A DNA stretch of 64,000 nt from Symbiodinium microadriaticum (Eukaryota; Sar; Dinophyceae; Suessiales; Symbiodiniaceae): the NCBI GenBank assembly GCA_001939145.1, contig LSRX01001160.1, positions 125,672 through 189,671 of the forward strand. Reading direction: 5' to 3'. A program made the position numbers and the translations under genes. Below, piece by piece: positions 1 through 18,500 of this stretch. Under the pieces are notes generated by a model. It had not been told where the DNA came from and made no database searches. It worked only from the letters and a program-made list of their open reading frames with translations. Each line of letters begins with the position of its first letter. The first letter of the stretch is position 1.

Positions 1-317
1 CAGCTACAATTTCAAATGAAGCAGCTGGATCGGTGACCTTGACCTCGCGAATGATGCAAACAGGGCTTGTGAACTTGCGCATTTTGTGGCCAGGATCCCC
101 ACACACACACACACACACAGACACGGACCCTCCTTCTTTTGAGATCTCTATGTCTGCTCATTAAACAGTACAGCGATATCCTTTCCAAAACAACAGTAGC
201 TGTCAGTAGCTTCGCTGCCACTGGGCTGCTGGATGGAGTCTCTGCCTTCTGCATTCAAGAGAACTCTGTGTACAAGAAGCCTTTGCTCAACGCTTGGTAC
301 AAAACACTTAAAGCGCG
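1..317. other. Left edge, no confident gene
   Basis: No recognisable gene. A short AC dinucleotide run lies at about 98-120. On the minus strand 1-105 stays open with a protein-like composition (basic, then an IIREVKVTDPA segment), so it could be an exon of the minus-strand gene that passes through this region, but I see no diagnostic motif and no clear acceptor. A second minus-strand open stretch at 148-300 is equally unassigned. Confidence 0.4.
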
Positions 318-535
318 CACACACACACACACACACACATACATGCATGCATGCATGCATGCATGCATGCATGCAGACAGAAAGACAGACAGACAGACAT
401 CCATCAAACCGTTCATCCATCCATCCATCCATCCATCCATCCATGCATGCATGCATGCATGCATGCATGCATACAAACAAACAAACAAACATACATACAT
501 ACATACATACATACATGCATGCATGACAATATAAA

Positions 536-567
<32 letters not shown>

Positions 568-592
568 CTCTCTATATATATATATATATATG
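318..592. repeat. Compound chain of microsatellites
   Basis: Successive arrays follow each other almost without spacer: AC repeats (318-340), CATG repeats (to about 374), CAGA repeats (about 375-400), CATC repeats (about 410-444), CATG again (about 445-470), AAAC (about 471-488), CATA (about 489-516), TATC (about 538-566) and TA (about 574-592). Neighbouring unit types mostly differ by one base, which is what replication slippage plus point mutation within an array would give. All open frames here are repeat translations and are not genes. Confidence 0.95.
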
Positions 593-861
593 TGTGTATG
601 TGTGTGCAGGCTCGGTAAAAGGCTTCAACTGAGCAGCGCAGAATAAATAGCACATTAAGATCTTGAGCATGACTTGCCCATGTTCAGCCCTATTCGGATT
701 GGTTCGGCACCCTTCCACCAGCTCGGCACACAAATCCAGAGCAAAACCCTTTTGTGACCAGGGGACGTGGGAAAGCGCCGCGATCCGACCACGATGGGTT
801 TTCGCTCCACCTGAACACCTGCGCTTCTCTGATTCGAAATGCTCGACAAGTCCTACTCTCA

Positions 862-2314
862 CAAGGCATGCAGGCATGCCTTGACCAGAAAAGAAGTCCA
901 GGAACCTCGTGCAACTCAGAACGGCCAGACACATGAGCCCATCTGGCACGAAGATCGAGGATTCTGACAGATGCAGCACATAGCTACAGTTGCTGTCTGG
1001 GACTCCGGGCGCCTGGCTGAGTTGCATCCACAGTGGCGCTCATGAGGACCAAGCGCCTCGATCCACTCGGAGGACGTGAGCAAGCGCCTCTCTGCGTGCC
1101 GCTCTTCGTCGACGCCGAGCTGCGGGCAGTGATGGATTCTTCTCGAGGCTTCTCTTCAGGAGCAAGCACAGGAGGTCCTGATACGAAAATGTGCTCGAAA
1201 CAGGGCGACGACAGCGGCAACACCCAGGTCGTGGGTAATCACGGTCCATGTCCAGATCTCTTTCATGGATCTCGTCAAGCACAATGTGCGTGTAGTGGCG
1301 CAGAGCCTCGGAGCGGCAAATCCCGTCTCCAAGATCTGAAGAACCATGACTTGAGAACGAGCGCCTGCGGGCGATGAGCCAGGTACATTAGCAGCCACCC
1401 TGTTTGCACGGCTCATCACAAAAACATCCACCCTGCAGCCTGGCCTGTGGTGACAAAAGACAGGCGCGTCGATTCTGAAACCTCCCGAGACACCGAATGT
1501 GCTGCCGCACTGACCGGAAGGGCAGCCGCATGGGTTCGGCCAAACCAAAGAGAGAAACCAAAGGAAACGCGAGTCAGCCTCGACGCCCAAGAAGATACAT
1601 AAATGCTGCACTGCGGTTTGGCACTGGTTTGGCCATGCCTACTGCTTTGTGCTGCCAATTTGAATAGGAAGTGGCGGAGGAATCGGAGGAAGGCGAAGCG
1701 ACAGTCGAAGCGAAGGCAACGCACCCCAGGCGCCTTTCCATCCATGGCGACTCGGTAGCCTGGACAGGTCAACATCGACGGGAAACGACGGGCCGTGATT
1801 TGCCTTGCTGAAACATGCCCCAAATCTTGGCTGCTCGCATAAATTTTATAATGACGATACCATGAACCTAGGTTGTCGATCCTAGACCATAGGGAAGGTT
1901 TGGGAATTCTGCTGAGCCGTCCGCCAACGGTTTCGCCGACCGCCTCTTGGCACTGGGATGCGACACCTCGGGCGGCGGCGCTGCAGAGCATGAGTCGAAA
2001 CGAAAAACGCGGTTCGTTTGCTGTCCAACCATCTTGATTGCCGGGCTCCGCGCGCTGTGCCAGGGAAATGGCCGCAATGCGTCGCGGCTGGGTAACAGCC
2101 TCTGCCACACTCATGCCCTCTTCTCTTGGGATTGTCGTTGGCGTGGGGTCACACTCATTCGTCGTTTACAGCCCCGAATGCAGACCTTGCGCATGACTGT
2201 TTCAGGCATTTTCTGGTAAGTTGCTCTTTTGGAAATTGCCGTGTTTTTGGGTTTACAGCAGTCTGTCTTGAGGCTTGGCGCCATCCCTTCTAGAATGCGG
2301 TTACTAGCCCGGGA
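862..2314 (-). CDS. DEAH-box RNA helicase, exons with motifs Ia to III (copy 1)
   Basis: Sequence-identical to the exons described at 23560-25012, shifted by 22698 bp: motif Ia TQPRRIAAISLA near 2087, a GETVGGRLS segment near 1925, TRLSFVTTG near 1455, LDEIHERDLDMD (motif II) near 1270, and LVLMSATVDA (motif III) near 1045. Introns resolve to 1967-2053, 1178-1246 and 1057-1127. These are the RecA1 parts of a superfamily 2 DExH helicase, an enzyme family that unwinds RNA using ATP. No motif I exon is present next to this copy within the window, and the RecA2 motifs (IV to VI) are missing, so this copy is incomplete here: a truncated duplicate, or an artefactual second assembly of the same locus. 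Confidence 0.6.
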
Positions 2315-2661
2315 CTGCTCCTTCACCTGGCAGTAATTCTTCCAGGTACAAGCTGCAAAGAAAGGAAACGGGATATCAGATTCAGTGGGGAAAGCTTACC
2401 CAAATGCAGCCGAACCTCGTCAAAATTCCGTTGTTTTCATAGTTTAAAGGGTTTACGAAAGGACTGAAGCTTGAACCCTAAACCAACACATCTGAAGGCT
2501 TTTCAAAGCACTCGAAACAAAGGATTCTACGTTAAATGGAGCATGTCATGTCTTATTACGAAACAAGGGATTTGGCGGATTTGGTCACCGCAACCATCTG
2601 ATCAGATTTCAACGTCGCGCCTAAGCATTCTTGCCTTGGTAGCGTGCGGTTGCGTATGTTG

Positions 2662-2742
2662 GATTTAGGGATACTTCGGGTCCTTAGGTTTCTGGGGCTT
2701 TGTGGGGTTTAGAGGGCTTGGGGTTAGGTTTTAGGTTTGGTG
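2662..2742. repeat. Degenerate telomere-like tract
   Basis: G/T-rich stretch with imperfect TTTAGGG-type units (for example ATTTAGGG, GGTTTAGAGGG, GGGGTTAGGTTTTAGG). The plant-type telomere heptamer is also used by dinoflagellates. The units are too diverged and the tract too short to be a chromosome end. Confidence 0.7.
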
Positions 2743-2915
2743 CTCGAGGGTCCGGTCAGTATCGCTGAGCTCCCAAGTTGTAAATTTTCTCTCTCTCTGA
2801 AAGAACGCCTGCGGTACGCGGTCATGTGATTCACATGTTCAAGTGAAAATGAGTGCAAGGTAAAATAAAGCAATGATCACAAATACGATATGCAACATGG
2901 AGAAATCGTAAACAC

Positions 2916-3515
2916 CCCGCCTACAGACGCTCATGGCCTTGGCGTGGGCTTCTGTACTTCGATTCTCCATTGCTCAAACAGAGATACATTTAGTTCACGA
3001 CTGCACTCATACGCAAAAGGTTTGATGACTTCCTCTGAGCTCTGCCCCAAAAGGTCTTTGGCTCCAAACTACGCAGCACTGTACAGCTACGGACTAAACT
3101 AAGTTCCCTCAAGAAGGCGTGGGCCGCCGACGAGGGAATCGCACGAACATGTGAAGATGCAGCCTCAGATGCTGCATGTCAGAATGGCTTCCTAAAGAAT
3201 AGCCATAATCAAGATTATGATGCCTAGTTGCATCGAGTGGCTCACATAGCCGACTCATGAAGACTAGCCGCTCCACGGCTTTCAAAGTGGTTGGTCAGTG
3301 ATTTCCAGATTGCCAGCAAAATGCTGGTGTCTCCACGATTGCACGTGGAAATTTCAAGCTCGCAGCCTATGTACACCATCGCCACAGCAGCCTTTGTACA
3401 AGAACCAAGGTATGAATCAGGCGCTGTGCAGCGGATGATTCATCGCTCGGTCGCATCATGAACATTGTTCGAGAACACCAGTCAAGGATCATCCAACGCA
3501 GCAACACTTGCATGG
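2916..3515. other. Unique sequence between repeat copy 1 and the 8-bp array
   Basis: No gene recognised. This 600-bp stretch is not present next to copy 2, so the two copies have different flanks. Short minus-strand frames run from it into the 8-bp array, but they are dominated by the array. The last base before the array is an N at position 3516. Confidence 0.5.
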
Positions 3516-3516
3516 N
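3516..3516. other. Ambiguous base (N)
   Basis: The only N I noticed in the window. It sits exactly at the junction between unique sequence and the giant 8-bp array, as expected for an assembler join or gap edge. Confidence 0.95.
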
Positions 3517-6500
3517 GATACATAGATACATAGATACATAGATACATAGATACATAGATACATAGATACATAGATACATAGATACATAGATACATAGATA
3601 CATAGATACATAGATACATAGATACATAGATACATAGATACATAGATACATAGATACATAGATACATAGATACATAGATACATAGATACATAGATACATA
3701 GATACATAGATACATAGATACATAGATACATAGATACATAGATACATAGATACATAGATACATAGATACATAGATACATAGATACATAGATACATAGATA
3801 CATAGATACATAGATACATAGATACATAGATACATAGATACATAGATACATAGATACATAGATACATAGATACATAGATACATAGATACATAGATACATA
3901 GATACATAGATACATAGATACATAGATACATAGATACATAGATACATAGATACATAGATACATAGATACATAGATACATAGATACATAGATACATAGATA
4001 CATAGATACATAGATACATAGATACATAGATACATAGATACATAGATACATAGATACATAGATACATAGATACATAGATACATAGATACATAGATACATA
4101 GATACATAGATACATAGATACATAGATACATAGATACATAGATACATAGATACATAGATACATAGATACATAGATACATAGATACATAGATACATAGATA
4201 CATAGATACATAGATACATAGATACATAGATACATAGATACATAGATACATAGATACATAGATACATAGATACATAGATACATAGATACATAGATACATA
4301 GATACATAGATACATAGATACATAGATACATAGATACATAGATACATAGATACATAGATACATAGATACATAGATACATAGATACATAGATACATAGATA
4401 CATAGATACATAGATACATAGATACATAGATACATAGATACATAGATACATAGATACATAGATACATAGATACATAGATACATAGATACATAGATACATA
4501 GATACATAGATACATAGATACATAGATACATAGATACATAGATACATAGATACATAGATACATAGATACATAGATACATAGATACATAGATACATAGATA
4601 CATAGATACATAGATACATAGATACATAGATACATAGATACATAGATACATAGATACATAGATACATAGATACATAGATACATAGATACATAGATACATA
4701 GATACATAGATACATAGATACATAGATACATAGATACATAGATACATAGATACATAGATACATAGATACATAGATACATAGATACATAGATACATAGATA
4801 CATAGATACATAGATACATAGATACATAGATACATAGATACATAGATACATAGATACATAGATACATAGATACATAGATACATAGATACATAGATACATA
4901 GATACATAGATACATAGATACATAGATACATAGATACATAGATACATAGATACATAGATACATAGATACATAGATACATAGATACATAGATACATAGATA
5001 CATAGATACATAGATACATAGATACATAGATACATAGATACATAGATACATAGATACATAGATACATAGATACATAGATACATAGATACATAGATACATA
5101 GATACATAGATACATAGATACATAGATACATAGATACATAGATACATAGATACATAGATACATAGATACATAGATACATAGATACATAGATACATAGATA
5201 CATAGATACATAGATACATAGATACATAGATACATAGATACATAGATACATAGATACATAGATACATAGATACATAGATACATAGATACATAGATACATA
5301 GATACATAGATACATAGATACATAGATACATAGATACATAGATACATAGATACATAGATACATAGATACATAGATACATAGATACATAGATACATAGATA
5401 CATAGATACATAGATACATAGATACATAGATACATAGATACATAGATACATAGATACATAGATACATAGATACATAGATACATAGATACATAGATACATA
5501 GATACATAGATACATAGATACATAGATACATAGATACATAGATACATAGATACATAGATACATAGATACATAGATACATAGATACATAGATACATAGATA
5601 CATAGATACATAGATACATAGATACATAGATACATAGATACATAGATACATAGATACATAGATACATAGATACATAGATACATAGATACATAGATACATA
5701 GATACATAGATACATAGATACATAGATACATAGATACATAGATACATAGATACATAGATACATAGATACATAGATACATAGATACATAGATACATAGATA
5801 CATAGATACATAGATACATAGATACATAGATACATAGATACATAGATACATAGATACATAGATACATAGATACATAGATACATAGATACATAGATACATA
5901 GATACATAGATACATAGATACATAGATACATAGATACATAGATACATAGATACATAGATACATAGATACATAGATACATAGATACATAGATACATAGATA
6001 CATAGATACATAGATACATAGATACATAGATACATAGATACATAGATACATAGATACATAGATACATAGATACATAGATACATAGATACATAGATACATA
6101 GATACATAGATACATAGATACATAGATACATAGATACATAGATACATAGATACATAGATACATAGATACATAGATACATAGATACATAGATACATAGATA
6201 CATAGATACATAGATACATAGATACATAGATACATAGATACATAGATACATAGATACATAGATACATAGATACATAGATACATAGATACATAGATACATA
6301 GATACATAGATACATAGATACATAGATACATAGATACATAGATACATAGATACATAGATACATAGATACATAGATACATAGATACATAGATACATAGATA
6401 CATAGATACATAGATACATAGATACATAGATACATAGATACATAGATACATAGATACATAGATACATAGATACATAGATACATAGATACATAGATACATA

Positions 6501-9500
6501 GATACATAGATACATAGATACATAGATACATAGATACATAGATACATAGATACATAGATACATAGATACATAGATACATAGATACATAGATACATAGATA
6601 CATAGATACATAGATACATAGATACATAGATACATAGATACATAGATACATAGATACATAGATACATAGATACATAGATACATAGATACATAGATACATA
6701 GATACATAGATACATAGATACATAGATACATAGATACATAGATACATAGATACATAGATACATAGATACATAGATACATAGATACATAGATACATAGATA
6801 CATAGATACATAGATACATAGATACATAGATACATAGATACATAGATACATAGATACATAGATACATAGATACATAGATACATAGATACATAGATACATA
6901 GATACATAGATACATAGATACATAGATACATAGATACATAGATACATAGATACATAGATACATAGATACATAGATACATAGATACATAGATACATAGATA
7001 CATAGATACATAGATACATAGATACATAGATACATAGATACATAGATACATAGATACATAGATACATAGATACATAGATACATAGATACATAGATACATA
7101 GATACATAGATACATAGATACATAGATACATAGATACATAGATACATAGATACATAGATACATAGATACATAGATACATAGATACATAGATACATAGATA
7201 CATAGATACATAGATACATAGATACATAGATACATAGATACATAGATACATAGATACATAGATACATAGATACATAGATACATAGATACATAGATACATA
7301 GATACATAGATACATAGATACATAGATACATAGATACATAGATACATAGATACATAGATACATAGATACATAGATACATAGATACATAGATACATAGATA
7401 CATAGATACATAGATACATAGATACATAGATACATAGATACATAGATACATAGATACATAGATACATAGATACATAGATACATAGATACATAGATACATA
7501 GATACATAGATACATAGATACATAGATACATAGATACATAGATACATAGATACATAGATACATAGATACATAGATACATAGATACATAGATACATAGATA
7601 CATAGATACATAGATACATAGATACATAGATACATAGATACATAGATACATAGATACATAGATACATAGATACATAGATACATAGATACATAGATACATA
7701 GATACATAGATACATAGATACATAGATACATAGATACATAGATACATAGATACATAGATACATAGATACATAGATACATAGATACATAGATACATAGATA
7801 CATAGATACATAGATACATAGATACATAGATACATAGATACATAGATACATAGATACATAGATACATAGATACATAGATACATAGATACATAGATACATA
7901 GATACATAGATACATAGATACATAGATACATAGATACATAGATACATAGATACATAGATACATAGATACATAGATACATAGATACATAGATACATAGATA
8001 CATAGATACATAGATACATAGATACATAGATACATAGATACATAGATACATAGATACATAGATACATAGATACATAGATACATAGATACATAGATACATA
8101 GATACATAGATACATAGATACATAGATACATAGATACATAGATACATAGATACATAGATACATAGATACATAGATACATAGATACATAGATACATAGATA
8201 CATAGATACATAGATACATAGATACATAGATACATAGATACATAGATACATAGATACATAGATACATAGATACATAGATACATAGATACATAGATACATA
8301 GATACATAGATACATAGATACATAGATACATAGATACATAGATACATAGATACATAGATACATAGATACATAGATACATAGATACATAGATACATAGATA
8401 CATAGATACATAGATACATAGATACATAGATACATAGATACATAGATACATAGATACATAGATACATAGATACATAGATACATAGATACATAGATACATA
8501 GATACATAGATACATAGATACATAGATACATAGATACATAGATACATAGATACATAGATACATAGATACATAGATACATAGATACATAGATACATAGATA
8601 CATAGATACATAGATACATAGATACATAGATACATAGATACATAGATACATAGATACATAGATACATAGATACATAGATACATAGATACATAGATACATA
8701 GATACATAGATACATAGATACATAGATACATAGATACATAGATACATAGATACATAGATACATAGATACATAGATACATAGATACATAGATACATAGATA
8801 CATAGATACATAGATACATAGATACATAGATACATAGATACATAGATACATAGATACATAGATACATAGATACATAGATACATAGATACATAGATACATA
8901 GATACATAGATACATAGATACATAGATACATAGATACATAGATACATAGATACATAGATACATAGATACATAGATACATAGATACATAGATACATAGATA
9001 CATAGATACATAGATACATAGATACATAGATACATAGATACATAGATACATAGATACATAGATACATAGATACATAGATACATAGATACATAGATACATA
9101 GATACATAGATACATAGATACATAGATACATAGATACATAGATACATAGATACATAGATACATAGATACATAGATACATAGATACATAGATACATAGATA
9201 CATAGATACATAGATACATAGATACATAGATACATAGATACATAGATACATAGATACATAGATACATAGATACATAGATACATAGATACATAGATACATA
9301 GATACATAGATACATAGATACATAGATACATAGATACATAGATACATAGATACATAGATACATAGATACATAGATACATAGATACATAGATACATAGATA
9401 CATAGATACATAGATACATAGATACATAGATACATAGATACATAGATACATAGATACATAGATACATAGATACATAGATACATAGATACATAGATACATA

Positions 9501-12500
9501 GATACATAGATACATAGATACATAGATACATAGATACATAGATACATAGATACATAGATACATAGATACATAGATACATAGATACATAGATACATAGATA
9601 CATAGATACATAGATACATAGATACATAGATACATAGATACATAGATACATAGATACATAGATACATAGATACATAGATACATAGATACATAGATACATA
9701 GATACATAGATACATAGATACATAGATACATAGATACATAGATACATAGATACATAGATACATAGATACATAGATACATAGATACATAGATACATAGATA
9801 CATAGATACATAGATACATAGATACATAGATACATAGATACATAGATACATAGATACATAGATACATAGATACATAGATACATAGATACATAGATACATA
9901 GATACATAGATACATAGATACATAGATACATAGATACATAGATACATAGATACATAGATACATAGATACATAGATACATAGATACATAGATACATAGATA
10001 CATAGATACATAGATACATAGATACATAGATACATAGATACATAGATACATAGATACATAGATACATAGATACATAGATACATAGATACATAGATACATA
10101 GATACATAGATACATAGATACATAGATACATAGATACATAGATACATAGATACATAGATACATAGATACATAGATACATAGATACATAGATACATAGATA
10201 CATAGATACATAGATACATAGATACATAGATACATAGATACATAGATACATAGATACATAGATACATAGATACATAGATACATAGATACATAGATACATA
10301 GATACATAGATACATAGATACATAGATACATAGATACATAGATACATAGATACATAGATACATAGATACATAGATACATAGATACATAGATACATAGATA
10401 CATAGATACATAGATACATAGATACATAGATACATAGATACATAGATACATAGATACATAGATACATAGATACATAGATACATAGATACATAGATACATA
10501 GATACATAGATACATAGATACATAGATACATAGATACATAGATACATAGATACATAGATACATAGATACATAGATACATAGATACATAGATACATAGATA
10601 CATAGATACATAGATACATAGATACATAGATACATAGATACATAGATACATAGATACATAGATACATAGATACATAGATACATAGATACATAGATACATA
10701 GATACATAGATACATAGATACATAGATACATAGATACATAGATACATAGATACATAGATACATAGATACATAGATACATAGATACATAGATACATAGATA
10801 CATAGATACATAGATACATAGATACATAGATACATAGATACATAGATACATAGATACATAGATACATAGATACATAGATACATAGATACATAGATACATA
10901 GATACATAGATACATAGATACATAGATACATAGATACATAGATACATAGATACATAGATACATAGATACATAGATACATAGATACATAGATACATAGATA
11001 CATAGATACATAGATACATAGATACATAGATACATAGATACATAGATACATAGATACATAGATACATAGATACATAGATACATAGATACATAGATACATA
11101 GATACATAGATACATAGATACATAGATACATAGATACATAGATACATAGATACATAGATACATAGATACATAGATACATAGATACATAGATACATAGATA
11201 CATAGATACATAGATACATAGATACATAGATACATAGATACATAGATACATAGATACATAGATACATAGATACATAGATACATAGATACATAGATACATA
11301 GATACATAGATACATAGATACATAGATACATAGATACATAGATACATAGATACATAGATACATAGATACATAGATACATAGATACATAGATACATAGATA
11401 CATAGATACATAGATACATAGATACATAGATACATAGATACATAGATACATAGATACATAGATACATAGATACATAGATACATAGATACATAGATACATA
11501 GATACATAGATACATAGATACATAGATACATAGATACATAGATACATAGATACATAGATACATAGATACATAGATACATAGATACATAGATACATAGATA
11601 CATAGATACATAGATACATAGATACATAGATACATAGATACATAGATACATAGATACATAGATACATAGATACATAGATACATAGATACATAGATACATA
11701 GATACATAGATACATAGATACATAGATACATAGATACATAGATACATAGATACATAGATACATAGATACATAGATACATAGATACATAGATACATAGATA
11801 CATAGATACATAGATACATAGATACATAGATACATAGATACATAGATACATAGATACATAGATACATAGATACATAGATACATAGATACATAGATACATA
11901 GATACATAGATACATAGATACATAGATACATAGATACATAGATACATAGATACATAGATACATAGATACATAGATACATAGATACATAGATACATAGATA
12001 CATAGATACATAGATACATAGATACATAGATACATAGATACATAGATACATAGATACATAGATACATAGATACATAGATACATAGATACATAGATACATA
12101 GATACATAGATACATAGATACATAGATACATAGATACATAGATACATAGATACATAGATACATAGATACATAGATACATAGATACATAGATACATAGATA
12201 CATAGATACATAGATACATAGATACATAGATACATAGATACATAGATACATAGATACATAGATACATAGATACATAGATACATAGATACATAGATACATA
12301 GATACATAGATACATAGATACATAGATACATAGATACATAGATACATAGATACATAGATACATAGATACATAGATACATAGATACATAGATACATAGATA
12401 CATAGATACATAGATACATAGATACATAGATACATAGATACATAGATACATAGATACATAGATACATAGATACATAGATACATAGATACATAGATACATA

Positions 12501-15500
12501 GATACATAGATACATAGATACATAGATACATAGATACATAGATACATAGATACATAGATACATAGATACATAGATACATAGATACATAGATACATAGATA
12601 CATAGATACATAGATACATAGATACATAGATACATAGATACATAGATACATAGATACATAGATACATAGATACATAGATACATAGATACATAGATACATA
12701 GATACATAGATACATAGATACATAGATACATAGATACATAGATACATAGATACATAGATACATAGATACATAGATACATAGATACATAGATACATAGATA
12801 CATAGATACATAGATACATAGATACATAGATACATAGATACATAGATACATAGATACATAGATACATAGATACATAGATACATAGATACATAGATACATA
12901 GATACATAGATACATAGATACATAGATACATAGATACATAGATACATAGATACATAGATACATAGATACATAGATACATAGATACATAGATACATAGATA
13001 CATAGATACATAGATACATAGATACATAGATACATAGATACATAGATACATAGATACATAGATACATAGATACATAGATACATAGATACATAGATACATA
13101 GATACATAGATACATAGATACATAGATACATAGATACATAGATACATAGATACATAGATACATAGATACATAGATACATAGATACATAGATACATAGATA
13201 CATAGATACATAGATACATAGATACATAGATACATAGATACATAGATACATAGATACATAGATACATAGATACATAGATACATAGATACATAGATACATA
13301 GATACATAGATACATAGATACATAGATACATAGATACATAGATACATAGATACATAGATACATAGATACATAGATACATAGATACATAGATACATAGATA
13401 CATAGATACATAGATACATAGATACATAGATACATAGATACATAGATACATAGATACATAGATACATAGATACATAGATACATAGATACATAGATACATA
13501 GATACATAGATACATAGATACATAGATACATAGATACATAGATACATAGATACATAGATACATAGATACATAGATACATAGATACATAGATACATAGATA
13601 CATAGATACATAGATACATAGATACATAGATACATAGATACATAGATACATAGATACATAGATACATAGATACATAGATACATAGATACATAGATACATA
13701 GATACATAGATACATAGATACATAGATACATAGATACATAGATACATAGATACATAGATACATAGATACATAGATACATAGATACATAGATACATAGATA
13801 CATAGATACATAGATACATAGATACATAGATACATAGATACATAGATACATAGATACATAGATACATAGATACATAGATACATAGATACATAGATACATA
13901 GATACATAGATACATAGATACATAGATACATAGATACATAGATACATAGATACATAGATACATAGATACATAGATACATAGATACATAGATACATAGATA
14001 CATAGATACATAGATACATAGATACATAGATACATAGATACATAGATACATAGATACATAGATACATAGATACATAGATACATAGATACATAGATACATA
14101 GATACATAGATACATAGATACATAGATACATAGATACATAGATACATAGATACATAGATACATAGATACATAGATACATAGATACATAGATACATAGATA
14201 CATAGATACATAGATACATAGATACATAGATACATAGATACATAGATACATAGATACATAGATACATAGATACATAGATACATAGATACATAGATACATA
14301 GATACATAGATACATAGATACATAGATACATAGATACATAGATACATAGATACATAGATACATAGATACATAGATACATAGATACATAGATACATAGATA
14401 CATAGATACATAGATACATAGATACATAGATACATAGATACATAGATACATAGATACATAGATACATAGATACATAGATACATAGATACATAGATACATA
14501 GATACATAGATACATAGATACATAGATACATAGATACATAGATACATAGATACATAGATACATAGATACATAGATACATAGATACATAGATACATAGATA
14601 CATAGATACATAGATACATAGATACATAGATACATAGATACATAGATACATAGATACATAGATACATAGATACATAGATACATAGATACATAGATACATA
14701 GATACATAGATACATAGATACATAGATACATAGATACATAGATACATAGATACATAGATACATAGATACATAGATACATAGATACATAGATACATAGATA
14801 CATAGATACATAGATACATAGATACATAGATACATAGATACATAGATACATAGATACATAGATACATAGATACATAGATACATAGATACATAGATACATA
14901 GATACATAGATACATAGATACATAGATACATAGATACATAGATACATAGATACATAGATACATAGATACATAGATACATAGATACATAGATACATAGATA
15001 CATAGATACATAGATACATAGATACATAGATACATAGATACATAGATACATAGATACATAGATACATAGATACATAGATACATAGATACATAGATACATA
15101 GATACATAGATACATAGATACATAGATACATAGATACATAGATACATAGATACATAGATACATAGATACATAGATACATAGATACATAGATACATAGATA
15201 CATAGATACATAGATACATAGATACATAGATACATAGATACATAGATACATAGATACATAGATACATAGATACATAGATACATAGATACATAGATACATA
15301 GATACATAGATACATAGATACATAGATACATAGATACATAGATACATAGATACATAGATACATAGATACATAGATACATAGATACATAGATACATAGATA
15401 CATAGATACATAGATACATAGATACATAGATACATAGATACATAGATACATAGATACATAGATACATAGATACATAGATACATAGATACATAGATACATA

Positions 15501-18500
15501 GATACATAGATACATAGATACATAGATACATAGATACATAGATACATAGATACATAGATACATAGATACATAGATACATAGATACATAGATACATAGATA
15601 CATAGATACATAGATACATAGATACATAGATACATAGATACATAGATACATAGATACATAGATACATAGATACATAGATACATAGATACATAGATACATA
15701 GATACATAGATACATAGATACATAGATACATAGATACATAGATACATAGATACATAGATACATAGATACATAGATACATAGATACATAGATACATAGATA
15801 CATAGATACATAGATACATAGATACATAGATACATAGATACATAGATACATAGATACATAGATACATAGATACATAGATACATAGATACATAGATACATA
15901 GATACATAGATACATAGATACATAGATACATAGATACATAGATACATAGATACATAGATACATAGATACATAGATACATAGATACATAGATACATAGATA
16001 CATAGATACATAGATACATAGATACATAGATACATAGATACATAGATACATAGATACATAGATACATAGATACATAGATACATAGATACATAGATACATA
16101 GATACATAGATACATAGATACATAGATACATAGATACATAGATACATAGATACATAGATACATAGATACATAGATACATAGATACATAGATACATAGATA
16201 CATAGATACATAGATACATAGATACATAGATACATAGATACATAGATACATAGATACATAGATACATAGATACATAGATACATAGATACATAGATACATA
16301 GATACATAGATACATAGATACATAGATACATAGATACATAGATACATAGATACATAGATACATAGATACATAGATACATAGATACATAGATACATAGATA
16401 CATAGATACATAGATACATAGATACATAGATACATAGATACATAGATACATAGATACATAGATACATAGATACATAGATACATAGATACATAGATACATA
16501 GATACATAGATACATAGATACATAGATACATAGATACATAGATACATAGATACATAGATACATAGATACATAGATACATAGATACATAGATACATAGATA
16601 CATAGATACATAGATACATAGATACATAGATACATAGATACATAGATACATAGATACATAGATACATAGATACATAGATACATAGATACATAGATACATA
16701 GATACATAGATACATAGATACATAGATACATAGATACATAGATACATAGATACATAGATACATAGATACATAGATACATAGATACATAGATACATAGATA
16801 CATAGATACATAGATACATAGATACATAGATACATAGATACATAGATACATAGATACATAGATACATAGATACATAGATACATAGATACATAGATACATA
16901 GATACATAGATACATAGATACATAGATACATAGATACATAGATACATAGATACATAGATACATAGATACATAGATACATAGATACATAGATACATAGATA
17001 CATAGATACATAGATACATAGATACATAGATACATAGATACATAGATACATAGATACATAGATACATAGATACATAGATACATAGATACATAGATACATA
17101 GATACATAGATACATAGATACATAGATACATAGATACATAGATACATAGATACATAGATACATAGATACATAGATACATAGATACATAGATACATAGATA
17201 CATAGATACATAGATACATAGATACATAGATACATAGATACATAGATACATAGATACATAGATACATAGATACATAGATACATAGATACATAGATACATA
17301 GATACATAGATACATAGATACATAGATACATAGATACATAGATACATAGATACATAGATACATAGATACATAGATACATAGATACATAGATACATAGATA
17401 CATAGATACATAGATACATAGATACATAGATACATAGATACATAGATACATAGATACATAGATACATAGATACATAGATACATAGATACATAGATACATA
17501 GATACATAGATACATAGATACATAGATACATAGATACATAGATACATAGATACATAGATACATAGATACATAGATACATAGATACATAGATACATAGATA
17601 CATAGATACATAGATACATAGATACATAGATACATAGATACATAGATACATAGATACATAGATACATAGATACATAGATACATAGATACATAGATACATA
17701 GATACATAGATACATAGATACATAGATACATAGATACATAGATACATAGATACATAGATACATAGATACATAGATACATAGATACATAGATACATAGATA
17801 CATAGATACATAGATACATAGATACATAGATACATAGATACATAGATACATAGATACATAGATACATAGATACATAGATACATAGATACATAGATACATA
17901 GATACATAGATACATAGATACATAGATACATAGATACATAGATACATAGATACATAGATACATAGATACATAGATACATAGATACATAGATACATAGATA
18001 CATAGATACATAGATACATAGATACATAGATACATAGATACATAGATACATAGATACATAGATACATAGATACATAGATACATAGATACATAGATACATA
18101 GATACATAGATACATAGATACATAGATACATAGATACATAGATACATAGATACATAGATACATAGATACATAGATACATAGATACATAGATACATAGATA
18201 CATAGATACATAGATACATAGATACATAGATACATAGATACATAGATACATAGATACATAGATACATAGATACATAGATACATAGATACATAGATACATA
18301 GATACATAGATACATAGATACATAGATACATAGATACATAGATACATAGATACATAGATACATAGATACATAGATACATAGATACATAGATACATAGATA
18401 CATAGATACATAGATACATAGATACATAGATACATAGATACATAGATACATAGATACATAGATACATAGATACATAGATACATAGATACATAGATACATA

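Larger units (their letters stand above)
595..2915. repeat. Long direct repeat, copy 1
   Basis: This 2321-bp segment recurs at 23293-25613 with a constant offset of 22698 bp. I saw no indel, and no substitution in the parts I compared. The left boundary is inside a TA/TG tract and the right boundary is the shared CAC at 2913-2915. It contains helicase exons on the minus strand and a telomere-like tract. Such identity means either a very recent duplication or the same locus assembled twice. Confidence 0.95.
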
